Below are positions 1-6,282 of a DNA stretch of 9,256 nucleotides, piece after piece (position 1 is the stretch's first letter; each line of letters opens with the position of its first letter). A model generated the notes under the pieces. That model worked only from the letters and a program-made list of their open reading frames with translations, was not told the origin of the DNA and did no database searches. Both the position numbers and the translations under genes were made by a program. The DNA is from Actinomycetes bacterium. Its GTDB lineage: Bacteria > Actinomycetota > Acidimicrobiia > Acidimicrobiales > Bog-793. The stretch is from positions 1 to 9,256 of the forward strand of contig JAKAOD010000093.1 of the NCBI GenBank assembly GCA_021823365.1, read 5' to 3'.

Positions 1-1717
1 CGGTGCCGACGCGTTCGATGGCGCGCCGCCCCCGCCCCTCGTCGCCGTGGTCGAAGATCGTCCGCACGTAGACGATCCGCTCGCCCTTCTTGCCGGAGAT
101 CTTCGCCCAGTCGTCCGGGTTGGTCGTGTTCGGGAGGTCCTCGTTCTCCTTGTACTCCTGCTTGATCGACTCGAGCATGTCGGCGAGGCGGATGCCGCGC
201 CCGCCGCCGGCGATCGTCCGCTTGATGGCGAGCTTCTTCGCACGGCGAACGATGTTCTCGATCATCGCCCCGGAGGCGAAGTCCTTGAAGTACAAGATCT
301 CCTTGTCGCCGTTCTGGTAGGTGACCTCGAGGAAACGGTTGTCGTCGTCGGCGCGGTACATCTCCTGGACGGTCCGCTCGATCATCGCCTGCACGGCCTT
401 GGCCGGCTCCCCGCCCCCGAGCGCGGCGACCTCGGCGGGATCGAGCGGAAGGCGCTGGGTGAGGTAGCGGGCGAAGATCTGCTGCGCGGCGGCCTCGTCG
501 GGACGCTCGATCTTGATCTTCACGTCGAGCCGCCCTGGGCGGAGGATCGCCGGGTCGATGAGGTCCTCCCGGTTCGACGCGCCGATGACGATGACGTCGC
601 GCAGCGCCTCGACCCCGTCGATCTCGGCCAGCAGCTGCGGGACGATCGTCGACTCCATGTCCGAGCTGATCCCCGTCCCCCTCGTGCGGAAGAGGGAGTC
701 CATCTCGTCGAAGAAGACGATGACCGGGACGCCCTCCTCGGCCTTCTCCCGGGCGCGCTGGAAGACGAGCCGGATCTGCCGCTCGGTCTCGCCGACGTAC
801 TTGTTCAGCAGCTCGGGGCCCTTGATGTTGAGGAAGTAGCTGCGGACGTTGTCGTTGCCCGTCAGCTCGGCGACCTTCTTGGCGAGGGAGTTCGCGACGG
901 CCTTGGCGATGAGCGTCTTGCCGCAGCCCGGCGGGCCGTAGAGGAGGATCCCCTTCGGCGCAGGCAGCTCGTGCTCGGCGAAGAGGTCCCGGTGGAGGTA
1001 GGGCAGCTCGACCGCGTCGGTGATCGCCTCGATCTGGGTGTCGAGCCCGCCGATGTCGGCGTAGGTGACGTCGGGGACCTCCTCGAGGACGACCTCCTCG
1101 ATCTCCGGCCGAGGCAGCTTCTCGAGAAGGAGCTGGGTGCGGGTGTCCATGAGCAGGCTGTCCCCGGCGCGAAGGCGCGTGTCGACGAGGCTGTCGGCGA
1201 GCTCGGCGACCCGCAGCTCGTCCGCGCGCCCGACGACGAGGGCCCGCCGACCGTCCTCGAGGACCTCCTGGACGGTCACGACCTCGCCGGACTGCTCGAA
1301 GCTGCGTGCGAGCACGACGTTCAGCGACTCGTTGAGGACGACCTCCTGGCCGCGGCGGAGCTCGGACGCGTCGATGCCGGGATGGAGCGAGACGCGCATC
1401 TTCCGGCCGCTCGCGAACACGTCGGCGGAGCCGTCGTCGTTGAGCTGGAGGTAGGTCCCGTAGGCGCTCGGCGGCTGGGTGAGCTTGTCGACCTCCTCTC
1501 TCAGCGCGGCGATGTTCTCCTTCGCCTGCTGGAGGGTGAAGGTGAGCTTCTCGTTCTGGGAGAGGGCGTGGCGCAGCTGGCCGGTGACGTCGAGGAGCCG
1601 CTCCTCGAGGACCCGGACGCGCTGCGGCGCCTCCTGGAGGCGGTGGCGAAGCTCGACCACCTCGGCTTCGGCCGCCTCCAGCTGTGCCCGGAGCTGGGCG
1701 AGCGCCTTGTCGTCCAT
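1..1717 (-). CDS. arc: Proteasome-associated AAA+ ATPase (ARC/Mpa), 3' end outside the window
   Basis: This gene encodes the ring-shaped ATPase that recognises Pup-tagged proteins, unfolds them and feeds them to the 20S proteasome in the cytoplasm. I translated it by hand from ATG at 1717; 572 codons are visible and the frame is still open at base 1. Residues 1-80 are heptad-rich and charged (coiled coil that binds Pup). Residues 85-200 fit the tandem OB-fold region. The AAA+ module follows: Walker A GPPGCGKT at 261-268, pore loop KYVGE at 306-310, Walker [10 protein letters not shown] at 332-340, sensor region GASNRED at 379-385 and an arginine-finger motif RPGRLD at 393-398. Mycobacterial Mpa is about 609 residues, so only a short C-terminal tail, including the proteasome-docking QYL-type end, is missing. 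The start is fixed by a near-perfect Shine-Dalgarno seven bases upstream. The neighbouring trmI and ferredoxin genes match a known actinobacterial setting for this gene. The family assignment is secure. Confidence 0.97.
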   Translation of the reverse strand, partial: MDDKALAQLRAQLEAAEAEVVELRHRLQEAPQRVRVLEERLLDVTGQLRHALSQNEKLTFTLQQAKENIAALREEVDKLTQPPSAYGTYLQLNDDGSADVFASGRKMRVSLHPGIDASELRRGQEVVLNESLNVVLARSFEQSGEVVTVQEVLEDGRRALVVGRADELRVAELADSLVDTRLRAGDSLLMDTRTQLLLEKLPRPEIEEVVLEEVPDVTYADIGGLDTQIEAITDAVELPYLHRDLFAEHELPAPKGILLYGPPGCGKTLIAKAVANSLAKKVAELTGNDNVRSYFLNIKGPELLNKYVGETERQIRLVFQRAREKAEEGVPVIVFFDEMDSLFRTRGTGISSDMESTIVPQLLAEIDGVEALRDVIVIGASNREDLIDPAILRPGRLDVKIKIERPDEAAAQQIFARYLTQRLPLDPAEVAALGGGEPAKAVQAMIERTVQEMYRADDDNRFLEVTYQNGDKEILYFKDFASGAMIENIVRRAKKLAIKRTIAGGGRGIRLADMLESIKQEYKENEDLPNTTNPDDWAKISGKKGERIVYVRTIFDHGDEGRGRRAIERVGT

Positions 1718-1724
1718 GTCGGGA

Positions 1725-1733
1725 CACCTCCTT
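1725..1733 (-). promoter_or_regulatory. Strong ribosome binding site of arc
   Basis: On the minus strand the sequence reads AAGGAGGTG, followed by seven bases and then the ATG at 1717. It is the best Shine-Dalgarno match in the window and decides the arc start. Confidence 0.9.
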
Positions 1734-1744
1734 GCCCGCGCAGT

Positions 1745-1763
1745 GGTCCCGCGTCGCGGGACC
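1745..1763. repeat. Perfect 19-bp palindrome upstream of arc
   Basis: The arms GGTCCCGCG and CGCGGGACC are exact reverse complements around a single central T at 1754. The dyad lies 27 bases upstream of the arc start and just before its Shine-Dalgarno, and overlaps the candidate -10 element at 1761-1766. As DNA it could be an operator for a dimeric repressor. As RNA it could form a 6-7 bp hairpin in the arc leader. No protein that binds it can be named from the sequence. Confidence 0.6.
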
Positions 1764-1787
1764 CTACACCGGCCGGAGCGGCCTCAA
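1761..1787 (-). promoter_or_regulatory. Candidate arc promoter
   Basis: On the minus strand TAGGGT (1766 to 1761) fits the actinobacterial -10 pattern TANNNT. TTGAGG (1787 to 1782) resembles a -35 box, though the spacer is only 15 bases, shorter than ideal. Transcription would start near 1754, inside the palindrome, giving a leader of about 37 bases. This is an inference from motif matches only. Confidence 0.35.
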
Positions 1788-1876
1788 GGGGCATGCCGCC
1801 TGCCTCCCTGACGGCAGGGCCGCCGCGCGCCTTGACCCGCGCCGCCCCTGTGCACGAGCAGGAGGGCCGTGGTCGC

Positions 1877-1882
1877 TATCGT
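1877..1882 (+). promoter_or_regulatory. Candidate -10 element for the ferredoxin transcript
   Basis: TATCGT fits TANNNT and is one of the few A/T-containing hexamers in this spacer. It overlaps an imperfect 14-bp dyad (ATCGTTGCAGCGAT, 1878-1891, 12 of 14 positions symmetric). No convincing -35 box lies at the right distance. Transcription would start about 1889-1890, at the ATG of the mini-ORF described separately. Confidence 0.35.
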
Positions 1883-1889
1883 TGCAGCG

Positions 1890-1949
1890 ATGCGTCGAGG
1901 TGCGCGCCCGCGGGATGGCGTGCCACCCGCCCCGCGCGGGCGCCGGTGA
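1890..1949 (+). CDS. Possible 19-residue leaderless upstream ORF
   Basis: ATG at 1890 opens a 19-codon frame ending in TGA at 1949. Seven of its 19 residues are arginine. The ATG lies seven bases after the candidate -10 TATCGT, which is the geometry of a leaderless transcript. It is out of frame with the ferredoxin gene that starts 28 bases after its stop. The stretch can also fold: GCGCCCGCG (1904-1912) pairs with CGCGGGCGC (1935-1943) around an inner hairpin at 1912-1928. In such GC-rich DNA a short open frame may be accidental, so this is a candidate leader peptide, not a firm gene. Confidence 0.2.
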   Translation: MRRGARPRDGVPPAPRGRR

Positions 1950-1977
1950 GCGGGACGCCGAAGGAGCGCCGAAGGGC

Positions 1978-2214
1978 ATGAAGGTCTGGATCGACCAGGA
2001 TCTCTGCACCGGGGACGGTCTCTGCGAGGAGATCTGCCCGAACGTGTTCACCCTCCTCGACGACGGCCTGGCCTACGTCAAGGACGGCGACCAGGTGATG
2101 AACGACCCGGGCGGGTCCCAGGGCATGGTTGTCGTGCCGGCGGGCCTCGAGGACGCCGTCACCGAGGCGGCCGAGGAGTGCCCCGGGGAGTGCATCTTCA
2201 TAGAGAAGGACTAA
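1978..2214 (+). CDS. Small single-cluster ferredoxin (3Fe-4S or Asp-ligated 4Fe-4S type)
   Basis: This is a 78-residue cytoplasmic electron carrier. The cluster motif is C10-x5-C16-x3-C20-P near the N terminus, closed by C68-P near the C terminus. The position of the second cysteine of a classical CxxCxxCxxxCP motif is held by Asp13. This is seen in ferredoxins that carry a 3Fe-4S cluster, or a 4Fe-4S cluster with an aspartate ligand. A further Cys72 follows in CPGEC. The protein is strongly acidic, as expected for docking to redox partners such as cytochromes P450 or ferredoxin reductases. I chose ATG 1978 because the ferredoxin fold begins there (KVWIDQDLC) and AAGGAG lies at 1961-1966, 11 bases upstream; the in-frame extension back to 1684 has no family similarity. 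It is divergent from arc and convergent with trmI. Its partner is not identifiable here; the desaturase 2 kb away is only one possibility. Confidence 0.93.
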   Translation: MKVWIDQDLCTGDGLCEEICPNVFTLLDDGLAYVKDGDQVMNDPGGSQGMVVVPAGLEDAVTEAAEECPGECIFIEKD

Positions 2215-2226
2215 CGGGGCTCCGCT

Positions 2227-2248
2227 CCGGGCCGGCGGCCGGGCCCGG
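2227..2248. terminator. Candidate shared hairpin between convergent genes
   Basis: CCGGGCC (2227-2233) and GGCCCGG (2242-2248) form a 7-bp all-GC stem with an 8-base loop. It lies 12 bases after the ferredoxin stop and downstream of the trmI stop on the other strand. There is no T-run, so it would be a non-canonical, possibly two-way, terminator. Hairpins of this size arise easily in such GC-rich DNA. Confidence 0.35.
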
Positions 2249-2295
2249 CAAGGTGTCCTCGTCGGCACCACTTCGAGGCACCGAGACGCAGGCCG

Positions 2296-3171
2296 TCAGC
2301 GGAATCGCCGGACGTCCAAACCGCTGACCTCGTGAGCTCCCCGTGCCGTCGGAGAGCAGCCTTGCTCGGCCGAGAGCAGACGCGCCGTCGTGAGGAAGCC
2401 CGTGTGGGCGACCATCCGGTGGTCCGGGCGCACCGAGCGGCCCTCGACGTGCCAGGTCCGTCGCAGGACCTCGAAGGTCTCGGCGAGCCCGAAGGCGCTG
2501 TGCGCGACCCGCTCCCGAAGCTCTGCGGTCTGGTTGATCGTCGGCAGGTAGGCGAGAAGGATCCCGCCCGGGAAGAGCGCCTTCTCGGCGTGGGCGAGGA
2601 CGCGCCACGGCTCGGGCAGGTCGAGCAGGACCCGGTCGAGGCCGGACTCTGCGATCCCGTCGTAGACGTCGCGCTCCTCCACCCGGTAGGGCGCCGCCGG
2701 CCCGAGCGCCTCGGCGACGTTCGTGCGCGCCCGGCGGGCGAAGTCCTCGCGCAGCTCGTAGCCGACGACCTCGGCGCCGGCGCCGAGGAGCGCCATCGAA
2801 AGGGCGCCCGAGCCGACACCGGCCTCGAGGACGCGCGCACCGCCGAACACGTCGGCGGCGACGAGGATGGCGCCGAGGTCCTTCGGGTAGATGACCTGCG
2901 CGCCCCGCGGCATCTTCAGCACGAGGTCCGACAGCGTCGGCCGGAGCACGAGGAGGCGCCCTCCGGGGCCACCCCTGCCGTCGCGCTGGCGCGCGACGTG
3001 CTCGCTCCCCTCCTCGGCGCCGATGAGCTCCTCGTGGTCGAGCACGCCGGCGTGGCTCTGGAACGAGCCGCCGGCGACGAGGCGGACGAGATAGCGGCGG
3101 TCCTTCCTGTCGACGAGGAGCACGCGCTCGCCCTCGACGAGCGGGCCGCGCCGCCTCGGCGTCACCGTCAC
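2296..3171 (-). CDS. trmI: tRNA (adenine-58-N1)-methyltransferase, TrmI family
   Basis: The enzyme transfers a methyl group from S-adenosylmethionine to N1 of adenine 58 in the tRNA T-loop, normally as a homotetramer. The small N-terminal beta domain (GPLVEGERVLLVDRKDRRY) is followed by the family signature MPRGAQVIYPKD. Next come SAM motif I VLEAGVGSGALSMALL, the acidic end of strand 2 in VVGYELRED, and the catalytic-pocket motif LLDLPEPW. The end carries HRMVAHTGFLTTARLL, close to the mycobacterial protein Rv2118c. I chose GTG 3171, which gives 291 residues, near the roughly 280 of the family, and begins just after the upstream stop at 3188. A longer start at GTG 3243 adds 24 Gly/Ala/Pro-rich residues and overlaps the upstream gene by 56 bases. 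Neither start has a clear Shine-Dalgarno, so the start is uncertain while the function is firm. It is the last gene of a leftward unit with three small membrane-protein genes. Confidence 0.93.
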   Translation of the reverse strand: MTVTPRRRGPLVEGERVLLVDRKDRRYLVRLVAGGSFQSHAGVLDHEELIGAEEGSEHVARQRDGRGGPGGRLLVLRPTLSDLVLKMPRGAQVIYPKDLGAILVAADVFGGARVLEAGVGSGALSMALLGAGAEVVGYELREDFARRARTNVAEALGPAAPYRVEERDVYDGIAESGLDRVLLDLPEPWRVLAHAEKALFPGGILLAYLPTINQTAELRERVAHSAFGLAETFEVLRRTWHVEGRSVRPDHRMVAHTGFLTTARLLSAEQGCSPTARGAHEVSGLDVRRFR

Positions 3172-3187
3172 CGGCGTCGCAGCGAGG

Positions 3188-3481
3188 TCACGCCCCGGCG
3201 CCGGACCGGTCCCCCGCCCGACGCCGCCCGTCGCGCTGCCCACGCCTCTCGGCCCGCCGCTGGTGGCGGCGCGTCGGGGCCGGCGGCAGGTGGGTGACGA
3301 CGATCGATTCCCCGAGGGCGAGGTCCTCGCGCACGACCTTCGGCCGCTCGGCCGAGGCGAGCAGGCGGAGCAGCCACGCCAGCGCCGCGACGGCGAGCCA
3401 GATCGAGCTCCCGTCGAGCAGCCCCTGACGAAGCCCGCGCCGGACGAGCCGGCGCGAGAGGCGGTCGATGAGCGACAGCAC
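3188..3481 (-). CDS. Small membrane protein, 97 residues, function unknown
   Basis: I do not recognise a named family. The first 20 residues form a basic amphipathic stretch (LIDRLSRRLVRRGLRQG), followed by one transmembrane segment at about 26-43. Then comes a distinct motif, PKVVREDLALGESIVVTHLPP, at 47-67. I recall similar 'VV...L..GES..I...PP' tails in small actinobacterial membrane proteins, but cannot verify this here. Residues 68-97 are an Arg/Gly-rich tail that may be poorly conserved. The GTG start at 3481 is four bases beyond the stop of the upstream gene (TGAGGCGGTG), so translation is probably coupled. The segment 3188-3243 is also open in the trmI frame. The basic N-terminal side suggests an N-in orientation with the motif outside, but this is inference. 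Confidence 0.7.
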   Translation of the reverse strand: MLSLIDRLSRRLVRRGLRQGLLDGSSIWLAVAALAWLLRLLASAERPKVVREDLALGESIVVTHLPPAPTRRHQRRAERRGQRDGRRRAGDRSGAGA

Positions 3482-3485
3482 CGCC

Positions 3486-3719
3486 TCAGACCCGGCGGAT
3501 CTCTAGCACGGTGGAGCGCTTCCGACCCCGGCGTCGCCCGAGCAGGTAGACGGAGGCGAGCGCGAGCACGCCCCCGCCGACGGCGGTCGCCAGGGCCGTC
3601 GTCTTCGATTCCGTGACGATCGCCTGCGCCGAGCCGCCGAGCGAGCGGAGCTGCTGCTCGATGTCGCCGAGCGTCACCCTCTCCCCCGCCGACCTCGTCG
3701 CCTCTTTCGTCGGGCTCAC
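3486..3719 (-). CDS. Small single-pass membrane protein, 77 residues (DUF3618-like architecture)
   Basis: The protein has a polar helical N-terminal part (residues 15-38, with EQQLRSLGG), then one Gly/Ala-rich transmembrane segment at about 41-61. A very basic stretch, GRRRGRKRS, at 61-69 should stay in the cytoplasm. This layout recalls the small DUF3618 or ElaB/YqjD-like proteins often found beside holin-like genes, but the sequence match is too weak to name it. The GTG start at 3719 overlaps the upstream stop as GTGA, and GGGGAG six bases before it (3726-3731 on the minus strand) is a good ribosome site. Co-translation with the neighbours suggests a shared envelope role. Confidence 0.75.
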   Translation of the reverse strand: MSPTKEATRSAGERVTLGDIEQQLRSLGGSAQAIVTESKTTALATAVGGGVLALASVYLLGRRRGRKRSTVLEIRRV

Positions 3720-4072
3720 GCCTTGCTCCCCCCTGCCCGCCGCCCGTGCCGCATGCCCCGAAGGCCGAAGACGGTCCCGAGGATCGCCAGGACGAGCGCC
3801 GTGACGCCGCTCAACAGGTACGGGGCGAAGGTCCAGGTGCCGGCGAACGCGCTCCCCGTCTCGGTCTGGAGCGCCCGTAGCTCGGCGAGGAGCAGCACGG
3901 CCCCCCCGATCCCGAGGAGCAGCGCCCCGGAGATGCCGAAGGCGAGGGTGCGCAGGATGTGGCGGAGCGGACCGAAGGTCTCCTGGACCACGTACCTACG
4001 GAGCAGTGAGGCGGTCTCGCCCACCGCGGCGCGCGCCGGCTCGGCCCGCCGGCCTGCACGTCCTGCGACCAT
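3716..4072 (-). CDS. Phage-holin-like (Holin-X family) two-helix membrane protein
   Basis: This is a 118-residue protein with two predicted transmembrane helices at about 43-64 (LAFGISGALLLGIGGAVLLL) and 82-103. A basic N-terminal segment precedes them and the basic tail RHGRRAGGSKA ends the protein. The stretch ETFGPLRHILR before helix 1 and RALQTETG after it resemble actinobacterial proteins annotated as 'phage holin family' (Phage_holin_3_6). Chromosomal members are not known to lyse cells, and no endolysin or other phage gene is nearby, so I do not call it a prophage. ATG 4072 has no Shine-Dalgarno. A TANNNT element seven bases upstream suggests a leaderless transcript. It is the first gene of the leftward unit and overlaps the next gene by four bases. 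Confidence 0.8.
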   Translation of the reverse strand: MVAGRAGRRAEPARAAVGETASLLRRYVVQETFGPLRHILRTLAFGISGALLLGIGGAVLLLAELRALQTETGSAFAGTWTFAPYLLSGVTALVLAILGTVFGLRGMRHGRRAGGSKA

Positions 4073-4079
4073 CGGGCGG

Positions 4080-4085
4080 AGGCTA
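4080..4085 (-). promoter_or_regulatory. Leftward -10 element, probable leaderless promoter
   Basis: On the minus strand TAGCCT fits TANNNT, and the ATG at 4072 follows after seven bases. This places the transcription start at the start codon. No Shine-Dalgarno is present, as expected for a leaderless mRNA. No clear -35 box was found. Confidence 0.5.
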
Positions 4086-4100
4086 GCGCGGATGCCCTGC

Positions 4101-4106
4101 TAACGT
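4101..4106 (+). promoter_or_regulatory. Rightward -10 element, probable leaderless promoter of the desaturase
   Basis: TAACGT fits TANNNT and the GTG at 4113 follows after six bases. There is no Shine-Dalgarno, and the TAA of this same hexamer is an in-frame stop, so 4113 is the earliest possible start in this frame. No clear -35 box was found. Confidence 0.5.
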
Positions 4107-4112
4107 GCGCGG

Positions 4113-4979
4113 GTGCCCCAGGTCCTCCTCGCCGTCCTGGTCGGCTTGGCGGTCAGCCAGATCGCGACCTTCGCGACCACCGTCTTCCTGCACCGGGCGG
4201 TCACCCACAAGGCGCTCACCCTCACGCCCGGCACGCGCCTCGCCTTCCGGATCCTCGTCTGGGTGACGACGGGCATCCGGCCCCGGCAGTGGGCGGCGGT
4301 CCACCGGCGCCATCACGCCTACACCGACGTCGAGGGCGACCCGCACTCCCCCCTCCTGCTCGGGTTCTGGACGGTCCAGCTCGGCAACGTCGCCCTCTAC
4401 CGCCGCTGCGCCCGGGACGGCGTGACCGTCCAGCGCTACGCCAAGGACCTCCCGCCCGACCGGCTCGACAAGGCGCTCTTCGACCACGCCTTCCTCGGCC
4501 TCGGGATCGGCATCGCGATCCTGGTCGCCGGGCTCGGCTGGGAGTACGGGCTCCTCGCCGCCGCCGTGCACACGGTCACCTACCTCCTGCTCAACTCGGC
4601 GATCAACGCCGTCGGGCACGCCTTCGGGTCCCAGCCCTACCCGAACACGGCGCGCAACAACCAGTGGCTCGCCTGGATCACCGCCGGCGAGGGCCTCCAC
4701 AACAACCACCACGCCGCACCGACCTCGGCCCGCCTCGCCCTGGACGGGCGCCAGGTCGACCCGGGATGGTGGCTCGTGCACCTCCTCGCTCGCGCCGGGC
4801 GGGCGAGCGTCCGGCACGACCTGCCACGCTTCCTCCCGCCCTCGGGTCCCTTCGCCACGACAGCGCCCACGCCCCGCGGTGATCTGTCTCCGGAAGCGGA
4901 TGTGGACGGGGCGGGCGCGGAGCCCGTGCCGGTCGCGAGCGCCGCCGCAGCCTCCCCGACCGGCACCGTCGCGCCGTAG
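4113..4979 (+). CDS. Stearoyl-CoA-type (Delta-9) fatty acid desaturase, membrane di-iron enzyme
   Basis: The enzyme puts a cis double bond into an acyl chain, probably at carbon 9, using O2 and electrons from a ferredoxin or reductase; this adjusts membrane fluidity. All histidine boxes of the SCD family are present: HRAVTH (27-32), HRRHH (64-68), NAVGH (165-169, the Nx3H box) and HNNHH (196-200). Hydrophobic stretches at about 1-26, 42-54 and 128-163 fit the membrane helices. The protein has 288 residues, and the last 45 or so are low-complexity Ala/Pro/Asp sequence without family features. There is no fused electron-donor domain, so it needs a separate ferredoxin. GTG 4113 is the first possible start because TAA at 4101-4103 is in frame. 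It is transcribed divergently from the holin-like gene. Exact substrate (acyl-CoA or acyl-lipid) and position cannot be read from sequence. Confidence 0.92.
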   Translation: MPQVLLAVLVGLAVSQIATFATTVFLHRAVTHKALTLTPGTRLAFRILVWVTTGIRPRQWAAVHRRHHAYTDVEGDPHSPLLLGFWTVQLGNVALYRRCARDGVTVQRYAKDLPPDRLDKALFDHAFLGLGIGIAILVAGLGWEYGLLAAAVHTVTYLLLNSAINAVGHAFGSQPYPNTARNNQWLAWITAGEGLHNNHHAAPTSARLALDGRQVDPGWWLVHLLARAGRASVRHDLPRFLPPSGPFATTAPTPRGDLSPEADVDGAGAEPVPVASAAAASPTGTVAP

Positions 4980-4982
4980 CGC

Positions 4983-4990
4983 CATAATCT
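4983..4990 (+). promoter_or_regulatory. Candidate promoter of the pentose phosphate operon
   Basis: CATAATCT contains overlapping -10-like hexamers (CATAAT and TAATCT). It forms a small A/T island in an otherwise GC-rich 99-bp spacer between the desaturase and transaldolase genes. The leader would be about 85 bases. I see no good -35 box and no terminator for the desaturase gene, so read-through from it remains possible. Confidence 0.4.
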
Positions 4991-5064
4991 CGGGTACCAG
5001 GCGGCGCGCCGGAGGGGGCGTCGGAGCGCCTTGCGGCCCGGCTCGACCCGGGCGGACGGCGGAC

Positions 5065-5072
5065 GAGAGGAG
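5065..5072 (+). promoter_or_regulatory. Ribosome binding site that fixes the transaldolase start
   Basis: GAGAGGAG lies six bases before GTG 5079. It supports this start over the in-frame ATG at 5031, which would add 16 residues without family similarity. Confidence 0.8.
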
Positions 5073-5078
5073 CGGCCG

Positions 5079-6212
5079 GTGAGCAGGGTGCACGACCTCT
5101 ACGACGCCGGGGGCCAGAGCCCCTGGCTCGACGACCTGAAGCGGTCCTACCTCACCGGCGACGGGCTCGAGCGCTACATCGAGCTCGGCATCCGCGGCCT
5201 CACGTCCAATCCGACGATCATGACGAAAGCGATCGAGGGAGGGAGCGACTACGACGAGCAGTTCGCCGACCTCGTGGCCTCCGGCAAGTCCGTCGAGGAG
5301 AGCTACTGGGACCTCGTCCTCTCCGACGTCACCGGCGCGCTCGGGCGTTTCGGGCCCCTGCACCAGAGCTCGGGCGGCGGTGACGGCTACGTCTCTGTCG
5401 AGGTCTCACCGAGCCTTGCCCACGACACGGCAGGGACCGTCGCCATGGCGCGGGAGCTGCACGAACGGGTGGCGCAGCCGAACCTGCTCGTGAAGATCCC
5501 GGCGACGAAGGAGGGCGTGCCGGCGATCGAGGAGGCGATCGCGGCGGGCCGCAGCGTGAACGTGACGCTGATCTTCTCCCTCGAGCGCTACGGGGAGGTG
5601 ATAGAGGCGTACCTCTCCGGCCTCGAGCGCCTCGTCGCCGCCGGCGGCGACGCGTCGAGGGTCGCCTCGGTCGCCTCGTTCTTCGTGAGCCGGGTCGACA
5701 CCGAGGTCGACCGCCGGCTCGAGGCGATCGCCGCCGCCGAGCCGGGCACGCCGAGGGTCGAGCGGGCCCTCGCGCTGCGGGGCACGGCCGCCATCGCCCA
5801 GGCGCGCCTCGCCTACTCGCTCTTCCGGGAGCGCTTCGGCGCCCCGCGCTTCGCCGAGCTCGCCGGGCACGGCGCCCGGCTGCAGCGGCCGCTGTGGGCG
5901 TCGACCTCGACGAAGAATCCCGCCTACCCCGACCTGCTCTACGTCGAGGCGCTCGTCGGTCCCGACACCGTCGACACCCTTCCCCCGGCGACGGTCGAGG
6001 CCTTCGCCGACCACGGGAGCGTGGCGCGCACGGTCGACGCCGATCCCGCCGGCGCGCAGTCGACGGTCGACGACCTCGGAGAGGTCGGCGTCGACCTCGA
6101 CGACGTCACGGCCCAGCTCGAGACCGAGGGCGTCGCCTCCTTCGCCAAGTCCTTCGACGAGCTGATCGAGAGCCTCGGCCGGAAGGCCGTCGCGCTCGGG
6201 GCGGCCCGTTGA
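5079..6212 (+). CDS. tal: Transaldolase
   Basis: The enzyme moves a dihydroxyacetone unit from sedoheptulose-7-phosphate to glyceraldehyde-3-phosphate in the non-oxidative pentose phosphate pathway, in the cytoplasm. The N terminus VHDLYDAGGQSPWLDDLKR is typical of the long actinobacterial class of about 370 residues; here it has 377. Further signatures are LTSNPTIMTKAI (41-52), VSVEVSP (105-111), the Schiff-base lysine K139 in LLVKIPATKEG, and RPLWASTSTKNP (270-281). There is no fused phosphoglucose isomerase domain, unlike some bacterial transaldolases. GTG 5079 is chosen from the family start and the Shine-Dalgarno. zwf follows after 70 bases on the same strand, so the two are probably one operon. 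Confidence 0.96.
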   Translation: MSRVHDLYDAGGQSPWLDDLKRSYLTGDGLERYIELGIRGLTSNPTIMTKAIEGGSDYDEQFADLVASGKSVEESYWDLVLSDVTGALGRFGPLHQSSGGGDGYVSVEVSPSLAHDTAGTVAMARELHERVAQPNLLVKIPATKEGVPAIEEAIAAGRSVNVTLIFSLERYGEVIEAYLSGLERLVAAGGDASRVASVASFFVSRVDTEVDRRLEAIAAAEPGTPRVERALALRGTAAIAQARLAYSLFRERFGAPRFAELAGHGARLQRPLWASTSTKNPAYPDLLYVEALVGPDTVDTLPPATVEAFADHGSVARTVDADPAGAQSTVDDLGEVGVDLDDVTAQLETEGVASFAKSFDELIESLGRKAVALGAAR

Positions 6213-6282
6213 GCACGGGCGGGCGGCGACCCGAGGCGCCCCGCCGGGCCGGGGGCGCCCGCACGGCAAAGGGCACCTCCAG

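Noticed and set aside
1832..1837. TTGACC as a -35 box for the ferredoxin promoter
   Set aside because: It is a good -35 match, but no TANNNT hexamer lies 16-19 bases downstream; the nearest, TATCGT, is 39 bases away.
47..1981. A 644-codon open frame on the plus strand opposite arc
   Set aside because: Its product is a Leu/Val/Asp/Arg-rich string typical of the antisense of a GC-rich gene. The minus strand shows every conserved AAA+ and Mpa motif, so this is a shadow.
2332..3297. A 321-codon plus-strand frame opposite trmI
   Set aside because: It is the antisense shadow of a gene with clear methyltransferase motifs.
3716..4072. A prophage or lysis cassette suggested by the holin-like gene
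   Set aside because: There is no endolysin, structural, integrase or attachment-site sequence, and composition does not change. Chromosomal holin-like proteins of this type are common in actinobacteria.
4083..5363. A 426-codon open frame on the minus strand across desaturase and transaldolase
   Set aside because: It spans two unrelated, well-supported plus-strand genes and their spacer, and has no domain features.
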